5,918 bases of DNA from Deltaproteobacteria bacterium (GTDB lineage: Bacteria > Desulfobacterota > GWC2-55-46). The notes below the pieces were generated by a model. It was not told the DNA's origin. It did no database searches and saw only the letters and a program-made list of their open reading frames with translations. Position numbers and translations under genes: made by a program. Of this stretch, positions 1 to 5,533 are shown one piece after another. Numbering within the stretch: position 1 is the first letter of the stretch; each line of letters opens with the position of its first letter. The stretch is from the NCBI GenBank assembly GCA_016218095.1, contig JACREV010000056.1, positions 1 to 5,918 of the forward strand. Direction: 5' to 3'.

Positions 1-381
1 CACGACATAAAAGAGGTCGACAGCAAGCTCGTCGCCTTGGCCAGAGAGACGAACGGCAGGATACTCACGAACGACGCGAACCTGAACAAGGTCGCGGAGC
101 TCCGCGGCGTGCAGGTCCTTAACATCAACAAGCTCGCGACAGCCATGAAGCCCGTGGTGCTGCCGGGCGAGATAATGAACATCCTGGTCCTCAAGGAAGG
201 CAAGGAGCACAACCAGGGCGTGGGCTATCTCGAGGACGGCACCATGGTAGTCATAGATAACGCAAGAGAGCACCTCGGCAAGATGATAGACGTCTCGATA
301 ACGAGCGTCCTCCAGACCACCGGCGGCAGGATGATATTCTCCAAGGTCCGGGACGAGTCAAAGAGACCGGTCTACCAGTAG
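1..381 (+). CDS. PIN/TRAM domain protein, YacL type (3' part, 5' end outside window)
   Basis: This is the C-terminal 126 residues of a protein read in frame 1 from the first base; the true start lies upstream of the window. Residues 1-45 are the end of a PIN nuclease-like domain, with the acidic residues of VDSKL (Asp7) and LTND (Asp25) followed by ANLNKVAELRGV, a pattern typical of the YacL/YcgE family. Residues about 54-117 form a TRAM domain, a small RNA-binding beta barrel, here spanning PGEIMNILVLKEGKE to GGRMIFSKV. Full-length family members are usually integral membrane proteins with N-terminal helices before the PIN domain; that part is not visible. The cellular role is poorly defined, and nuclease activity is inferred from the fold. 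In Bacillus the same gene sits just before ispD, which supports the call, but here 846 bases of repeat-rich DNA separate the two. Confident of family, not of function. Confidence 0.88.
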   Translation, partial: HDIKEVDSKLVALARETNGRILTNDANLNKVAELRGVQVLNINKLATAMKPVVLPGEIMNILVLKEGKEHNQGVGYLEDGTMVVIDNAREHLGKMIDVSITSVLQTTGGRMIFSKVRDESKRPVYQ

Positions 382-443
382 ACCTTCTGCCCCATCCCCT
401 TTCAATCCCTTTTTCCAAAACACGCATCTACCGTCTACCCGTT

Positions 444-473
444 GTCATTGCGAGCAAAGCGAAGCAATCTCAT
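444..473. repeat. Dispersed ATTGCGAGC..GAAGCAAT-type intergenic repeat
   Basis: The stretch has short inverted ends, ATTGC at 447-451 and GCAAT at 464-468, around an AGCAAAGCGAAG core. Very similar elements (GTCATTGCGAGC...GCGAAGCAATCTC) are scattered between genes in many bacterial genomes, including Deltaproteobacteria, Nitrospirota and Chloroflexi. Only one copy is in this window, so the repeat call rests on recognition of the motif. No function can be assigned. Confidence 0.6.
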
Positions 474-484
474 CTTTTCTGTGC

Positions 485-509
485 GGGTTCAGGTTTGCAG
501 CCTGAACCC
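485..509. repeat. Perfect 9-bp inverted repeat (hairpin)
   Basis: GGGTTCAGG (485-493) and CCTGAACCC (501-509) are exact reverse complements around a 7-base loop, TTTGCAG. No T-run follows on either strand, so it does not look like an intrinsic terminator. It lies 11 bases after the ATTGCGAGC element and may belong to the same compound intergenic repeat. Confidence 0.6.
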
Positions 510-574
510 TTAATTCGTGACCCGAATATGACTTATAAATGGCTATTTGAATCTTCTGCCCAAGTTCTTTTTGC

Positions 575-593
575 GCCCTGCCGGGCTTTTTTT
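575..593 (+). terminator. Weak intrinsic-terminator-like hairpin
   Basis: GCCC (575-578), loop TGCC and GGGC (583-586) are followed directly by seven Ts (587-593). The layout is that of a rho-independent terminator, but the stem is only 4 bp. It could end transcription from the PIN/TRAM gene about 195 bases upstream, or it may be incidental. Confidence 0.35.
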
Positions 594-711
594 CGGCATA
601 GGGATTCGCTCCCTGCGTCCTCTCCCTCCCCGCTCGGCGCGGTGCCAGAGTTCTTCGGATGCTATAGAGGTACAGGTAAACGAATCGCCTTCGATACGAA
701 CTTTGCCAGTC

Positions 712-730
712 CGGCGAGGACCGCTCGCCG
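712..730. repeat. Strong 7-bp G/C hairpin
   Basis: CGGCGAG (712-718) pairs perfectly with CTCGCCG (724-730) around the 5-base loop GACCG. There is no adjacent T-run. It sits in the non-coding stretch before ispD and has no recognised function. I see no gene in 600-850, only short low-complexity reading frames. Confidence 0.45.
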
Positions 731-854
731 CTGAGTAAGCTTCGCGCCTTTTTACTTCCTCGGATGCTCGCGCTTCGCGATTAGGCTTCCTCCCTTAAGG
801 TCGCTCACCCTATGCCTGGGGAGTTTTGAAAAACAAAAAAACGCAGGAAGTTTT

Positions 855-891
855 CCCCTCTCCCCTTGTGGGAGAGGGCCGGGGTGAGGGG
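855..891 (+). repeat. G/C-run repeat module A, upstream copy
   Basis: CCCTCTCCC (856-864) and GGGAGAGGG (870-878) form a perfect 9-bp stem with loop CTTGT, followed by CC and GGGGTGAGGGG (881-891). A shorter copy lies in inverted orientation at 5453-5480, sharing CCCCTCT at one end and the exact 11-base GGGGTGAGGGG at the other. The runs at 870-872, 876-878, 881-884 and 888-891 also satisfy a four-tract G-quadruplex pattern on the + strand. Related elements are common between genes in several environmental bacterial lineages. Confidence 0.75.
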
Positions 892-899
892 TGTTTTGT

Positions 900-942
900 C
901 ACCCTCCCCTCAGTCCCCTCCCATCAAGGGAGGGGAAGTTAA
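900..942 (+). repeat. G/C-run repeat module B, upstream copy (43 bp)
   Basis: The sequence runs from CACCCTCCCCTC to GGGGAAGTTAA. Inside it CCCCTCCC (915-922) and GGGAGGGG (928-935) form a perfect 8-bp stem with loop ATCAA, extendable by T914-A936. The reverse complement occurs at 5331-5373 with 41 of 43 positions identical; the differences are at 913 and 923. It is separated from module A by 8 bases, so the two modules behave as one composite element here. Confidence 0.85.
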
Positions 943-969
943 GAGTGAAATTTTTGTTCTGTCTTTACC

Positions 970-1140
970 AACACACGGGCGCATGGCGGAGAGCGCCTAA
1001 GGGGGGAAGAGGCGAGCGCGCCGGGGGAGATTAGACGCGGAGCGCTCAAAGGGGGCGCGCGAGCGGGTGGGGGAGGAAGGAAGCGCTCGGAGCCATCGCC
1101 AAAAGCGCGCGGAGCGCGCAAAAAGGCTTTCGCGGAAGAG
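970..1140. other. G/C-rich tract with repeated GAGCGC motifs, non-coding
   Basis: GAGCGC appears on the + strand at 991, 1014, 1040 and 1112 and on the - strand at 1042-1047 and 1083-1088. A 15-base unit, CGCGGAGCGC(T/G)CAAA, occurs at 1036-1050 and 1108-1122 with one mismatch, 72 bases apart. The - strand has an 80-codon open frame here, but its product is almost all Pro, Ala, Arg and Ser with no domain, so I do not call a gene. Function unknown. Confidence 0.5.
1101..1124 (-). terminator. GCGCGC hairpin flanked by A-runs; terminator-like only on - strand
   Basis: GCGCGC (1105-1110), GGA and GCGCGC (1114-1119) make a 6-bp self-complementary stem. AAAA precedes it and AAAAA follows it on the + strand, so on the - strand a hairpin is followed by TTTT. 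No - strand gene ends nearby, so a termination role is doubtful. Confidence 0.3.
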
Positions 1141-1152
1141 TCTAATGGCCTG

Positions 1153-1158
1153 TATAAT
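1153..1158 (+). promoter_or_regulatory. Possible sigma-70 -10 box for the ispD operon
   Basis: A perfect TATAAT lies 69 bases before the ispD start at 1228. No good TTGACA-like -35 element is visible at 16-19 bases upstream; the nearest candidate, TTTCGC at 1128, is poor. If used, transcription would start near 1165 and give a leader of about 60 bases containing a T-rich tract (1207-1213). Confidence 0.35.
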
Positions 1159-1227
1159 CGGTACATAAATTCAAGACCCACCCAAAAAATCCTTTTATTG
1201 CTCCCCTTTTTTTATTAAACTGCATCT

Positions 1228-1965
1228 ATGCCAAATCGTCCCGGAATGAGAAAAGACCCGAAAGGAAAGGTCACTGCCATCATCCCCTCCGCCGGGCTCG
1301 GCATGCGCATGGGCGGGAGAAAGAAAAATTATTTGCTCCTCTCGGGCTCTCCGGTCCTCGCTTACACCCTTGCCGCTTTCGAGGCATCAACCCTCGTTGA
1401 CGCGATAATTATCGCTGTCGCGCCAGGCGACGAGGAATACTGCCGGAGCGAGCTCGCCCCCTACGGCTTCCAGAAGGTCTCGCATATCGTCGCCGGAGGG
1501 AAAGAGCGCCAGGACTCGGTCGCGAACGCCCTTGAATACGCAAAGGACGCGGTGGTGGTCGTTGTCCACGACGGGGCCCGCCCGCTCGTGACCGTCGAGA
1601 TAATAGACGCCGTAATACGCTCTGCCTTTGAGACAGGGGCCGCGATAGCGGCGGTCCCGGTGAAGGACACCATAAAAGAGGTCTCTGACGGCATGGTCGC
1701 GAGGACGGTCGACCGGACCCGCCTCGTATCAGTCCAGACCCCTCAGGCCTTCAGGCGCGATATACTCGTAAACGCCTTTCAGAAGGCAAAGGCGGACAAC
1801 TTCTACGGCACTGACGAGAGCTCGCTTGTAGAGCGGGCCGGGCATACGGTCTCTGTGGTCCGCGGCTCTTACGAAAACTTCAAGATAACGACGGCTGAGG
1901 ACCTTCTTTTCGCCGAAGGCGTGCTCGATAAGAGAGGCGCGGCACTGAGGCCCGTTGTAAAATAA
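1228..1965 (+). CDS. ispD: 2-C-methyl-D-erythritol 4-phosphate cytidylyltransferase (IspD)
   Basis: IspD joins CTP and 2-C-methyl-D-erythritol 4-phosphate into CDP-methylerythritol in the cytosolic MEP isoprenoid pathway. The 245-residue product has the nucleotidyltransferase signature IPSAGLGMRMGG at 19-30, GGKERQDSV at 90-98, VHDGARP at 113-119, PVKDT at 144-148, TVDR at 160-163, TPQAF at 171-175, TDESSLVE at 195-202 and FKITTAEDL at 218-226. By alignment with the E. coli enzyme, Arg27, Asp115, Arg118, Thr148, Arg163 and Lys219 match its binding and catalytic residues. The usual Lys-Gln after the glycine loop reads Lys33-Asn34. Length is normal to slightly long. The start is uncertain: neither ATG 1228 nor ATG 1246 (giving MRKDPKGKVT) has a Shine-Dalgarno sequence, and 1246 would give a more typical N-terminus. 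It is the first gene of the four-gene operon. Confidence 0.96.
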   Translation: MPNRPGMRKDPKGKVTAIIPSAGLGMRMGGRKKNYLLLSGSPVLAYTLAAFEASTLVDAIIIAVAPGDEEYCRSELAPYGFQKVSHIVAGGKERQDSVANALEYAKDAVVVVVHDGARPLVTVEIIDAVIRSAFETGAAIAAVPVKDTIKEVSDGMVARTVDRTRLVSVQTPQAFRRDILVNAFQKAKADNFYGTDESSLVERAGHTVSVVRGSYENFKITTAEDLLFAEGVLDKRGAALRPVVK

Positions 1966-1970
1966 ATCAG

Positions 1971-1975
1971 AAGGA
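1971..1975 (+). promoter_or_regulatory. Ribosome binding site of ispF
   Basis: AAGGA lies five bases before ATG 1981, in the 15-base gap after the ispD stop. It supports 1981 as the start. Confidence 0.75.
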
Positions 1976-1980
1976 AACCC

Positions 1981-2460
1981 ATGCGCATAGGCAACGGATA
2001 CGATGTCCACAGATTGGTAGAAGGGAGGAAGCTCATCATCGGCGGCGTCGACATCCCCTTCCCCAAGGGGCTCCTCGGCCACTCCGACGCCGACGTCCTC
2101 CTCCACGCGATAATCGACGCGTTGATCGGCGCGGCCGGGCTCGGGGACATCGGGAGGCACTTCCCCCCGACTAACCCGGCCTACAAGGGCATCTCGTCGA
2201 TCGACCTCCTCCGGCGGACAGGCGCGCTCATCGTATCGAGCGGCTTTACTATCGGCAACATCGATTCGATCATAGTATGCGAGTCCCCCCGCATGGCGCC
2301 ATACATCCCGGAGATGTCCACGAACATCGCCCGCGCCCTGAACTGCCCCGAGGGCAGGGTCAACGTAAAGGCCAAGACCGAAGAGGGGCTCGGCTTTACC
2401 GGCAGGGGCGAAGGCATCTCGGCCTACGCCGTCGCGATCCTTGAGGAGAGCGAAGGGTGA
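1981..2460 (+). CDS. ispF: 2-C-methyl-D-erythritol 2,4-cyclodiphosphate synthase (IspF)
   Basis: IspF cyclises CDP-methylerythritol 2-phosphate to the 2,4-cyclodiphosphate with loss of CMP, two steps after IspD in the MEP pathway. The family enzyme is a homotrimer with a zinc ion in each active site. The 159-residue product has the expected length and starts RIGNGYDVHRL. Asp8, His10 and His42 fit the zinc ligands, with HSDADVLLHAIIDALIGAAGLGDIG around residues 34-58. The C-terminal family signature KTEEGLGFTGRGEGI (132-146) is intact, and Thr133 and Glu135 correspond to residues that position the substrate phosphates. It starts 15 bases after ispD, and its stop codon overlaps the gltX start, indicating one transcript and probably translational coupling. 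Nothing in it looks damaged. Confidence 0.97.
   Translation: MRIGNGYDVHRLVEGRKLIIGGVDIPFPKGLLGHSDADVLLHAIIDALIGAAGLGDIGRHFPPTNPAYKGISSIDLLRRTGALIVSSGFTIGNIDSIIVCESPRMAPYIPEMSTNIARALNCPEGRVNVKAKTEEGLGFTGRGEGISAYAVAILEESEG
2443..2448 (+). promoter_or_regulatory. Ribosome binding site of gltX, inside ispF
   Basis: GAGGAG lies eight bases before the GTG at 2457. It decides the gltX start, because no ATG is available near the conserved VRTRFAPSPTG N-terminus, and it places gltX initiation within the last codons of ispF. Confidence 0.75.
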
Positions 2461-3836
2461 GCGTGCGGACGCGCTTCGCGCCGAGCCCCACGGGCCGCCT
2501 CCACATAGGTAACGCCCGGACGGCGCTCTTCAACTGGCTCTTCGCGCGAAGGCGCAATGGCAGCTTCCTCGTCCGCATAGAGGACACCGACATAGAGCGG
2601 TCTACAAAAGAGTTTGAAAAAGCCATCCTCGAAGACCTCCGATGGCTCGGCCTCGACTGGGACGAGGGGCCCGATGTTGGCGGCGGAAAGGCCCCCTACA
2701 GGCAGTCGGAGAGGCTCTCCATCTACAGGTCTTACGCCGCTCGCCTTGTAGACAACGGGCTTGCTTATAACTGCTACTGTACGAAGGAGAGGCTTGAGGG
2801 GCTAAGGAAAACACAGCTTGCCAAAGGCAAGCCCCCGAGATACGACGGCAGGTGCAGGGACCTCGCCTCGTCCGTTCCGCCCGCCGGCATCGAACCCGTC
2901 ATAAGGTTCAGGGTCCCTGAAAAAGAGATAAGATTTATCGACGGCGTCCACGGCGAGCTCTCTTTCGATACGAGCGCCTTCGGCGACTTTGTGATCGTAG
3001 GCTCAGACGCAATAGCCTCATACAGCTTCGCGGTGGTCGTGGACGACGCGCTCATGGGGATCACCCACGTGATCCGCGGCGACGACCACCTCTCCAACAC
3101 CCCGCGCCAGATACTGCTATTCGACGCGCTCGGCCTGAGAGCCCCGTCCTTCAGTCACATCCCGCTCGTCCTCGGTGCAAACAGGCTCCCGTTGAGCAAG
3201 AGGGAGCGGAACGCCTCAGTCTCCGAATTGAGGGACGGGGGATTCCTGCCGATCGCGGTAACGAACGCCATAGCCCGGCTCGGTTGGTCTCCTGAAGAAG
3301 GGCTCCTCCGCCTCGATGAGCTCGCCTCCGGCTTCGCGCTCGAAACCCTCTCAAACTCCCCGGCCGTATTCGACGTCGAGCGGCTAAAGTCCTTCAACAG
3401 GGAGGCGATAAAAATAATGGACGATGACGCCCTCTTCGCCTCCCTCGGAATGGATGAAAGGGACGTGCTTTTCAAAGAAGCCGTACTTGAGATAAGGGCC
3501 AACGCCTCTACCCTTTCGGAGCTTAAAGGTTTAATAGGCTCTGTTACAGGCGCCATAGTATACAATGAGGACGCACTCGCTGTATTGAGCGAGCCTTACG
3601 CAAAAGAGGTATTGAGGGCCTTTTACTCCGAGGCGGCGAGATTCGATTTGCTTGACGGCCTGGCGTATAATAAAATCATCGGAGAGGTCAAGAAACGGAC
3701 AAATGAAAAGGGCCCGAGGCTCTTTCTCCCGATACGGTACGCGCTCACCGGAAGAAAGGAAGGGGTCGAGCTCGTGAACATATTGAAGCTCATCGGCAAG
3801 ATTGAGGCGCTAAAAAGGATAAACAGGTTCATCTAA
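2457..3836 (+). CDS. gltX: Glutamyl-tRNA synthetase (GltX)
   Basis: This cytosolic class I aminoacyl-tRNA synthetase charges tRNA with glutamate. The 459-residue product is close to the usual 460-490. RFAPSPTGRLHIGNART (6-22) holds the HIGH-type motif as HIGN (16-19), followed by RIEDTDIERS (40-49). CYC at 106-108 and YDGRC ending at Cys133 match the zinc-site region of E. coli GluRS, with Asp135 where E. coli has its final His ligand. HVIRGDDHLSNTPRQ (204-218) is typical. The KLSKR loop reads RLPLSKRER (243-251), with Pro in place of the first Lys and no following HG. The C-terminal anticodon-binding part ends in the conserved KGPRLFLPIRYALTGRKEGVEL region (418-439). It starts at GTG in a GTGA overlap with ispF. 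Whether it is discriminating, or also charges tRNA-Gln for an amidotransferase route, cannot be told from this window. Confidence 0.96.
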   Translation: MSVRTRFAPSPTGRLHIGNARTALFNWLFARRRNGSFLVRIEDTDIERSTKEFEKAILEDLRWLGLDWDEGPDVGGGKAPYRQSERLSIYRSYAARLVDNGLAYNCYCTKERLEGLRKTQLAKGKPPRYDGRCRDLASSVPPAGIEPVIRFRVPEKEIRFIDGVHGELSFDTSAFGDFVIVGSDAIASYSFAVVVDDALMGITHVIRGDDHLSNTPRQILLFDALGLRAPSFSHIPLVLGANRLPLSKRERNASVSELRDGGFLPIAVTNAIARLGWSPEEGLLRLDELASGFALETLSNSPAVFDVERLKSFNREAIKIMDDDALFASLGMDERDVLFKEAVLEIRANASTLSELKGLIGSVTGAIVYNEDALAVLSEPYAKEVLRAFYSEAARFDLLDGLAYNKIIGEVKKRTNEKGPRLFLPIRYALTGRKEGVELVNILKLIGKIEALKRINRFI

Positions 3837-3844
3837 AAGATACC

Positions 3845-3851
3845 GGAAAGG
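3845..3851 (+). promoter_or_regulatory. Ribosome binding site of cysS
   Basis: GGAAAGG ends seven bases before ATG 3859, within the 22-base gap after gltX. Confidence 0.65.
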
Positions 3852-3858
3852 TTATAAG

Positions 3859-5301
3859 ATGCCCATAAAGGTCTACAACTCCCTTACGAGAAAGAAAGAA
3901 GACTTCGTGCCTGTCGAGGCGGGCAAGGTCCGGATGTACGTATGCGGCCCGACGGTATACGCGCTCAGCCATATAGGACATGCCCGGAGCGCCGTCTCGT
4001 TCGATGTCATATACAAGTACCTCAAGTACAGCGGGTACGAGGTAAAGTACGCCCGGAACTATACCGATGTCGACGACAAGATAATCCAGAGGGCTAACGA
4101 GGAAGGGGTCTCCTCAGAGGAGCTCGCCGAGCGCTACATCAAGGCCTTTGACGAGGACATGGACTCACTCGGCGTGGAGATACCGAACTTCAGGCCAAAG
4201 GCGACCGGCACGATTAAAAAAATTATCGAGGTCACCGAGACGCTCATCAGGAAAGGCTCGGCATACGAGCTTAACGGAGACGTCTACTATTCGGTCAGGC
4301 TCAAGAAGGACTACGGCAAGCTCTCCGGCAAGAACATAGACGAGCTCGAGTCCGGCGCGAGGGTCGATGTCGACGAAAGGAAAAAAGACCCTCTCGACTT
4401 CGCCCTCTGGAAGTCGTCCAAGCCCGGAGAGCCCGCATGGGATTCCCCCTGGTCCAAGGGCCGGCCAGGCTGGCACATCGAATGCTCAGCCATGTGCATG
4501 GAGTGGCTCGGAGAGACGATTGACATACACGGCGGCGGGAAGGACCTCATATTCCCGCACCACGAAAACGAGATAGCCCAGAGCGAGGCGGCGACAGGCA
4601 AGACGCCTTATGTGAAGTACTGGCTCCACAACGGGTTCGTGAACATCGAAAAAGAGAAGATGTCCAAGTCCATCGGCAACATCCTGAACATCAGGGATGT
4701 GCTCAAGGACTACACCGCCGACGCGCTTCGGCTCTTTCTGCTTTCCAGCCACTACAGGTCGCCCATCGATTATACGCGTGATTCATTGAAAGACGCCGAG
4801 GCCGCGATGGAGCGGTATTACAAGACCGTCCAGAGGATGAAAGAGGAGTACCCGTCTGCCTTCGAGGTCGAGTCCTGCATCCACTGCATAGAGGAGAGGG
4901 TGAACGAGATGACCTCGGCGATGGACGACGACTTCAACACGGCCGAGGTCGTCGGTTTCGTCTTCAAGGAAGTCACGAAGGCGAATAAGCTCATGGACGA
5001 GGCAAAGGCGACTAATGATAAGAAGGGGGTCTGGACCGAGATATCCTACACGCTCTCTCTCTTCCGGGAGGCGGGGAATATCCTCGGGTTATTCGCGAGG
5101 AGGCCTGAGGAGTATTTCAATGAGCGTAACTCGCGCGCGGCCTTGCCCGCCGAGGAGATAGAAGGGCTTATAAAAGAGCGCGAGGAGGCGCGAAAGAGGA
5201 AGGACTTCAAGGCCGCCGACGCCATCCGAAACGGTTTACTGGATAAGGGCATCGTCCTCGAGGACTCGGCAAAAGGGACGACCTGGAGCGTGAAGAAGTA
5301 A
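3859..5301 (+). CDS. cysS: Cysteinyl-tRNA synthetase (CysS)
   Basis: This cytosolic class I synthetase attaches cysteine to tRNA-Cys. The 480-residue product matches the usual 460-490. CGPTVYALSHIGHARS (29-44) contains the HIGH motif at 38-41. KMSKS is at 267-271 in EKEKMSKSIGN. The zinc site that selects cysteine is complete: Cys29, Cys209 (in GWHIECSAM), His234 and Glu238 (in FPHHENE), nearly the same numbering as in E. coli. NYTDVDDKII (67-76), GGGKDL (225-230), and the helical C-terminal part with MDDDFNTA (355-362) and KDFKAADAIRNGL (448-460) are also typical. It is the last gene of the operon, 22 bases after gltX. In Bacillus cysE sits between these two genes; it is absent here. No convincing terminator follows; the 3' region holds a G-run hairpin repeat instead. 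Confidence 0.98.
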   Translation: MPIKVYNSLTRKKEDFVPVEAGKVRMYVCGPTVYALSHIGHARSAVSFDVIYKYLKYSGYEVKYARNYTDVDDKIIQRANEEGVSSEELAERYIKAFDEDMDSLGVEIPNFRPKATGTIKKIIEVTETLIRKGSAYELNGDVYYSVRLKKDYGKLSGKNIDELESGARVDVDERKKDPLDFALWKSSKPGEPAWDSPWSKGRPGWHIECSAMCMEWLGETIDIHGGGKDLIFPHHENEIAQSEAATGKTPYVKYWLHNGFVNIEKEKMSKSIGNILNIRDVLKDYTADALRLFLLSSHYRSPIDYTRDSLKDAEAAMERYYKTVQRMKEEYPSAFEVESCIHCIEERVNEMTSAMDDDFNTAEVVGFVFKEVTKANKLMDEAKATNDKKGVWTEISYTLSLFREAGNILGLFARRPEEYFNERNSRAALPAEEIEGLIKEREEARKRKDFKAADAIRNGLLDKGIVLEDSAKGTTWSVKK

Positions 5302-5306
5302 CTATG

Positions 5307-5326
5307 TTAAACTTCCCCTACCTTGA
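5307..5326 (-). repeat. Degenerate partial copy of repeat module B
   Basis: TTAAACTTCCCCTACCTTGA resembles the first half of the full copy that starts at 5331 (TTAACTTCCCCTCCCTTGA), with one extra A and one C-to-A change. It begins six bases after the cysS stop. The second half of the hairpin is missing, so it looks like a decayed or partial duplicate. Confidence 0.5.
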
Positions 5327-5330
5327 GATT

Positions 5331-5373
5331 TTAACTTCCCCTCCCTTGACGGGAGGGGATTGAGGGGAGGGTG
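5331..5373 (-). repeat. G/C-run repeat module B, downstream inverted copy (43 bp)
   Basis: This is the reverse complement of 900-942 with two differences. CCCCTCCC (5338-5345) and GGGAGGGG (5351-5358) form a perfect 8-bp stem with loop TTGAC. The + strand runs GGG, GGGG, GGGG, GGG (5351-5371), with spacers of 1, 5 and 1 bases, fit a G-quadruplex pattern that would lie in the cysS 3' untranslated RNA. It has no T-run, so it is not a classical terminator, though it could stabilise the 3' end. Confidence 0.85.
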
Positions 5374-5391
5374 AAAACAACGCTTATCAGA

Positions 5392-5422
5392 GGGACTAAC
5401 GAGTCCCCGTATACTGGGAACT
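5392..5422. repeat. Two mutually exclusive hairpins sharing one arm
   Basis: GGGACT (5392-5397) pairs perfectly with AGTCCC (5402-5407) around AACG. The same arm, AGTCCCC (5402-5408), can instead pair with GGGAACT (5416-5422) with one mismatch. An A-run follows at 5430-5436, which is a T-run on the - strand. The element sits between repeat modules B and A of the downstream copy. Its function is unknown. Confidence 0.45.
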
Positions 5423-5452
5423 AAGGAATAAAAAAACTGTTTTCCATAATCT

Positions 5453-5481
5453 CCCCTCACCCCTCTTTAGGAAAGAGGGGT
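5453..5481 (-). repeat. G/C-run repeat module A, downstream inverted copy
   Basis: CCCCTCACCCC (5453-5463) is the exact reverse complement of 881-891. ACCCCTCTTT (5459-5468) and AAAGAGGGGT (5472-5481) form a perfect 10-bp stem with loop AGG. Compared with the upstream copy it is about nine bases shorter and has a different, still fully paired stem, so base pairing has been kept while the sequence changed. It lies 53 bases past the stop codon of the - strand gene. Confidence 0.7.
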
Positions 5482-5533
5482 ACTTTCAAAGAAAGCCGCA
5501 ATGCTCAACTTCTTCCTATTAATCTCCTTTGTA

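Noticed and set aside
495..738. Two overlapping + strand open frames of 63-79 codons
   Set aside because: They lie across hairpins and a terminator-like T-run, have no ribosome-binding site, are rich in Arg/Pro/Ser, and show no domain. They are most likely chance frames in repeat DNA.
939..1181. 80-codon - strand open frame
   Set aside because: It runs through the GAGCGC tract and part of repeat module B. Its product is low-complexity Pro/Ala/Arg/Ser, so the length follows from high G+C.
382..1227. Searched for tRNA, CRISPR or transposase remnants
   Set aside because: No cloverleaf with a GGTTCGAATCC-type arm, no regularly spaced direct repeats with unique spacers, and no recognisable transposase motif in any frame.
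1729..2160. 143-codon - strand frame antisense to ispD and ispF
   Set aside because: It covers two well-conserved genes on the opposite strand, and its composition reflects their codon bias.
5338..5358. Module B hairpin as the intrinsic terminator of cysS
   Set aside because: The stem is strong, but it is followed by ATTGAGGGG rather than a T-run, and the same hairpin occurs upstream of ispD, where a cysS terminator role cannot apply.
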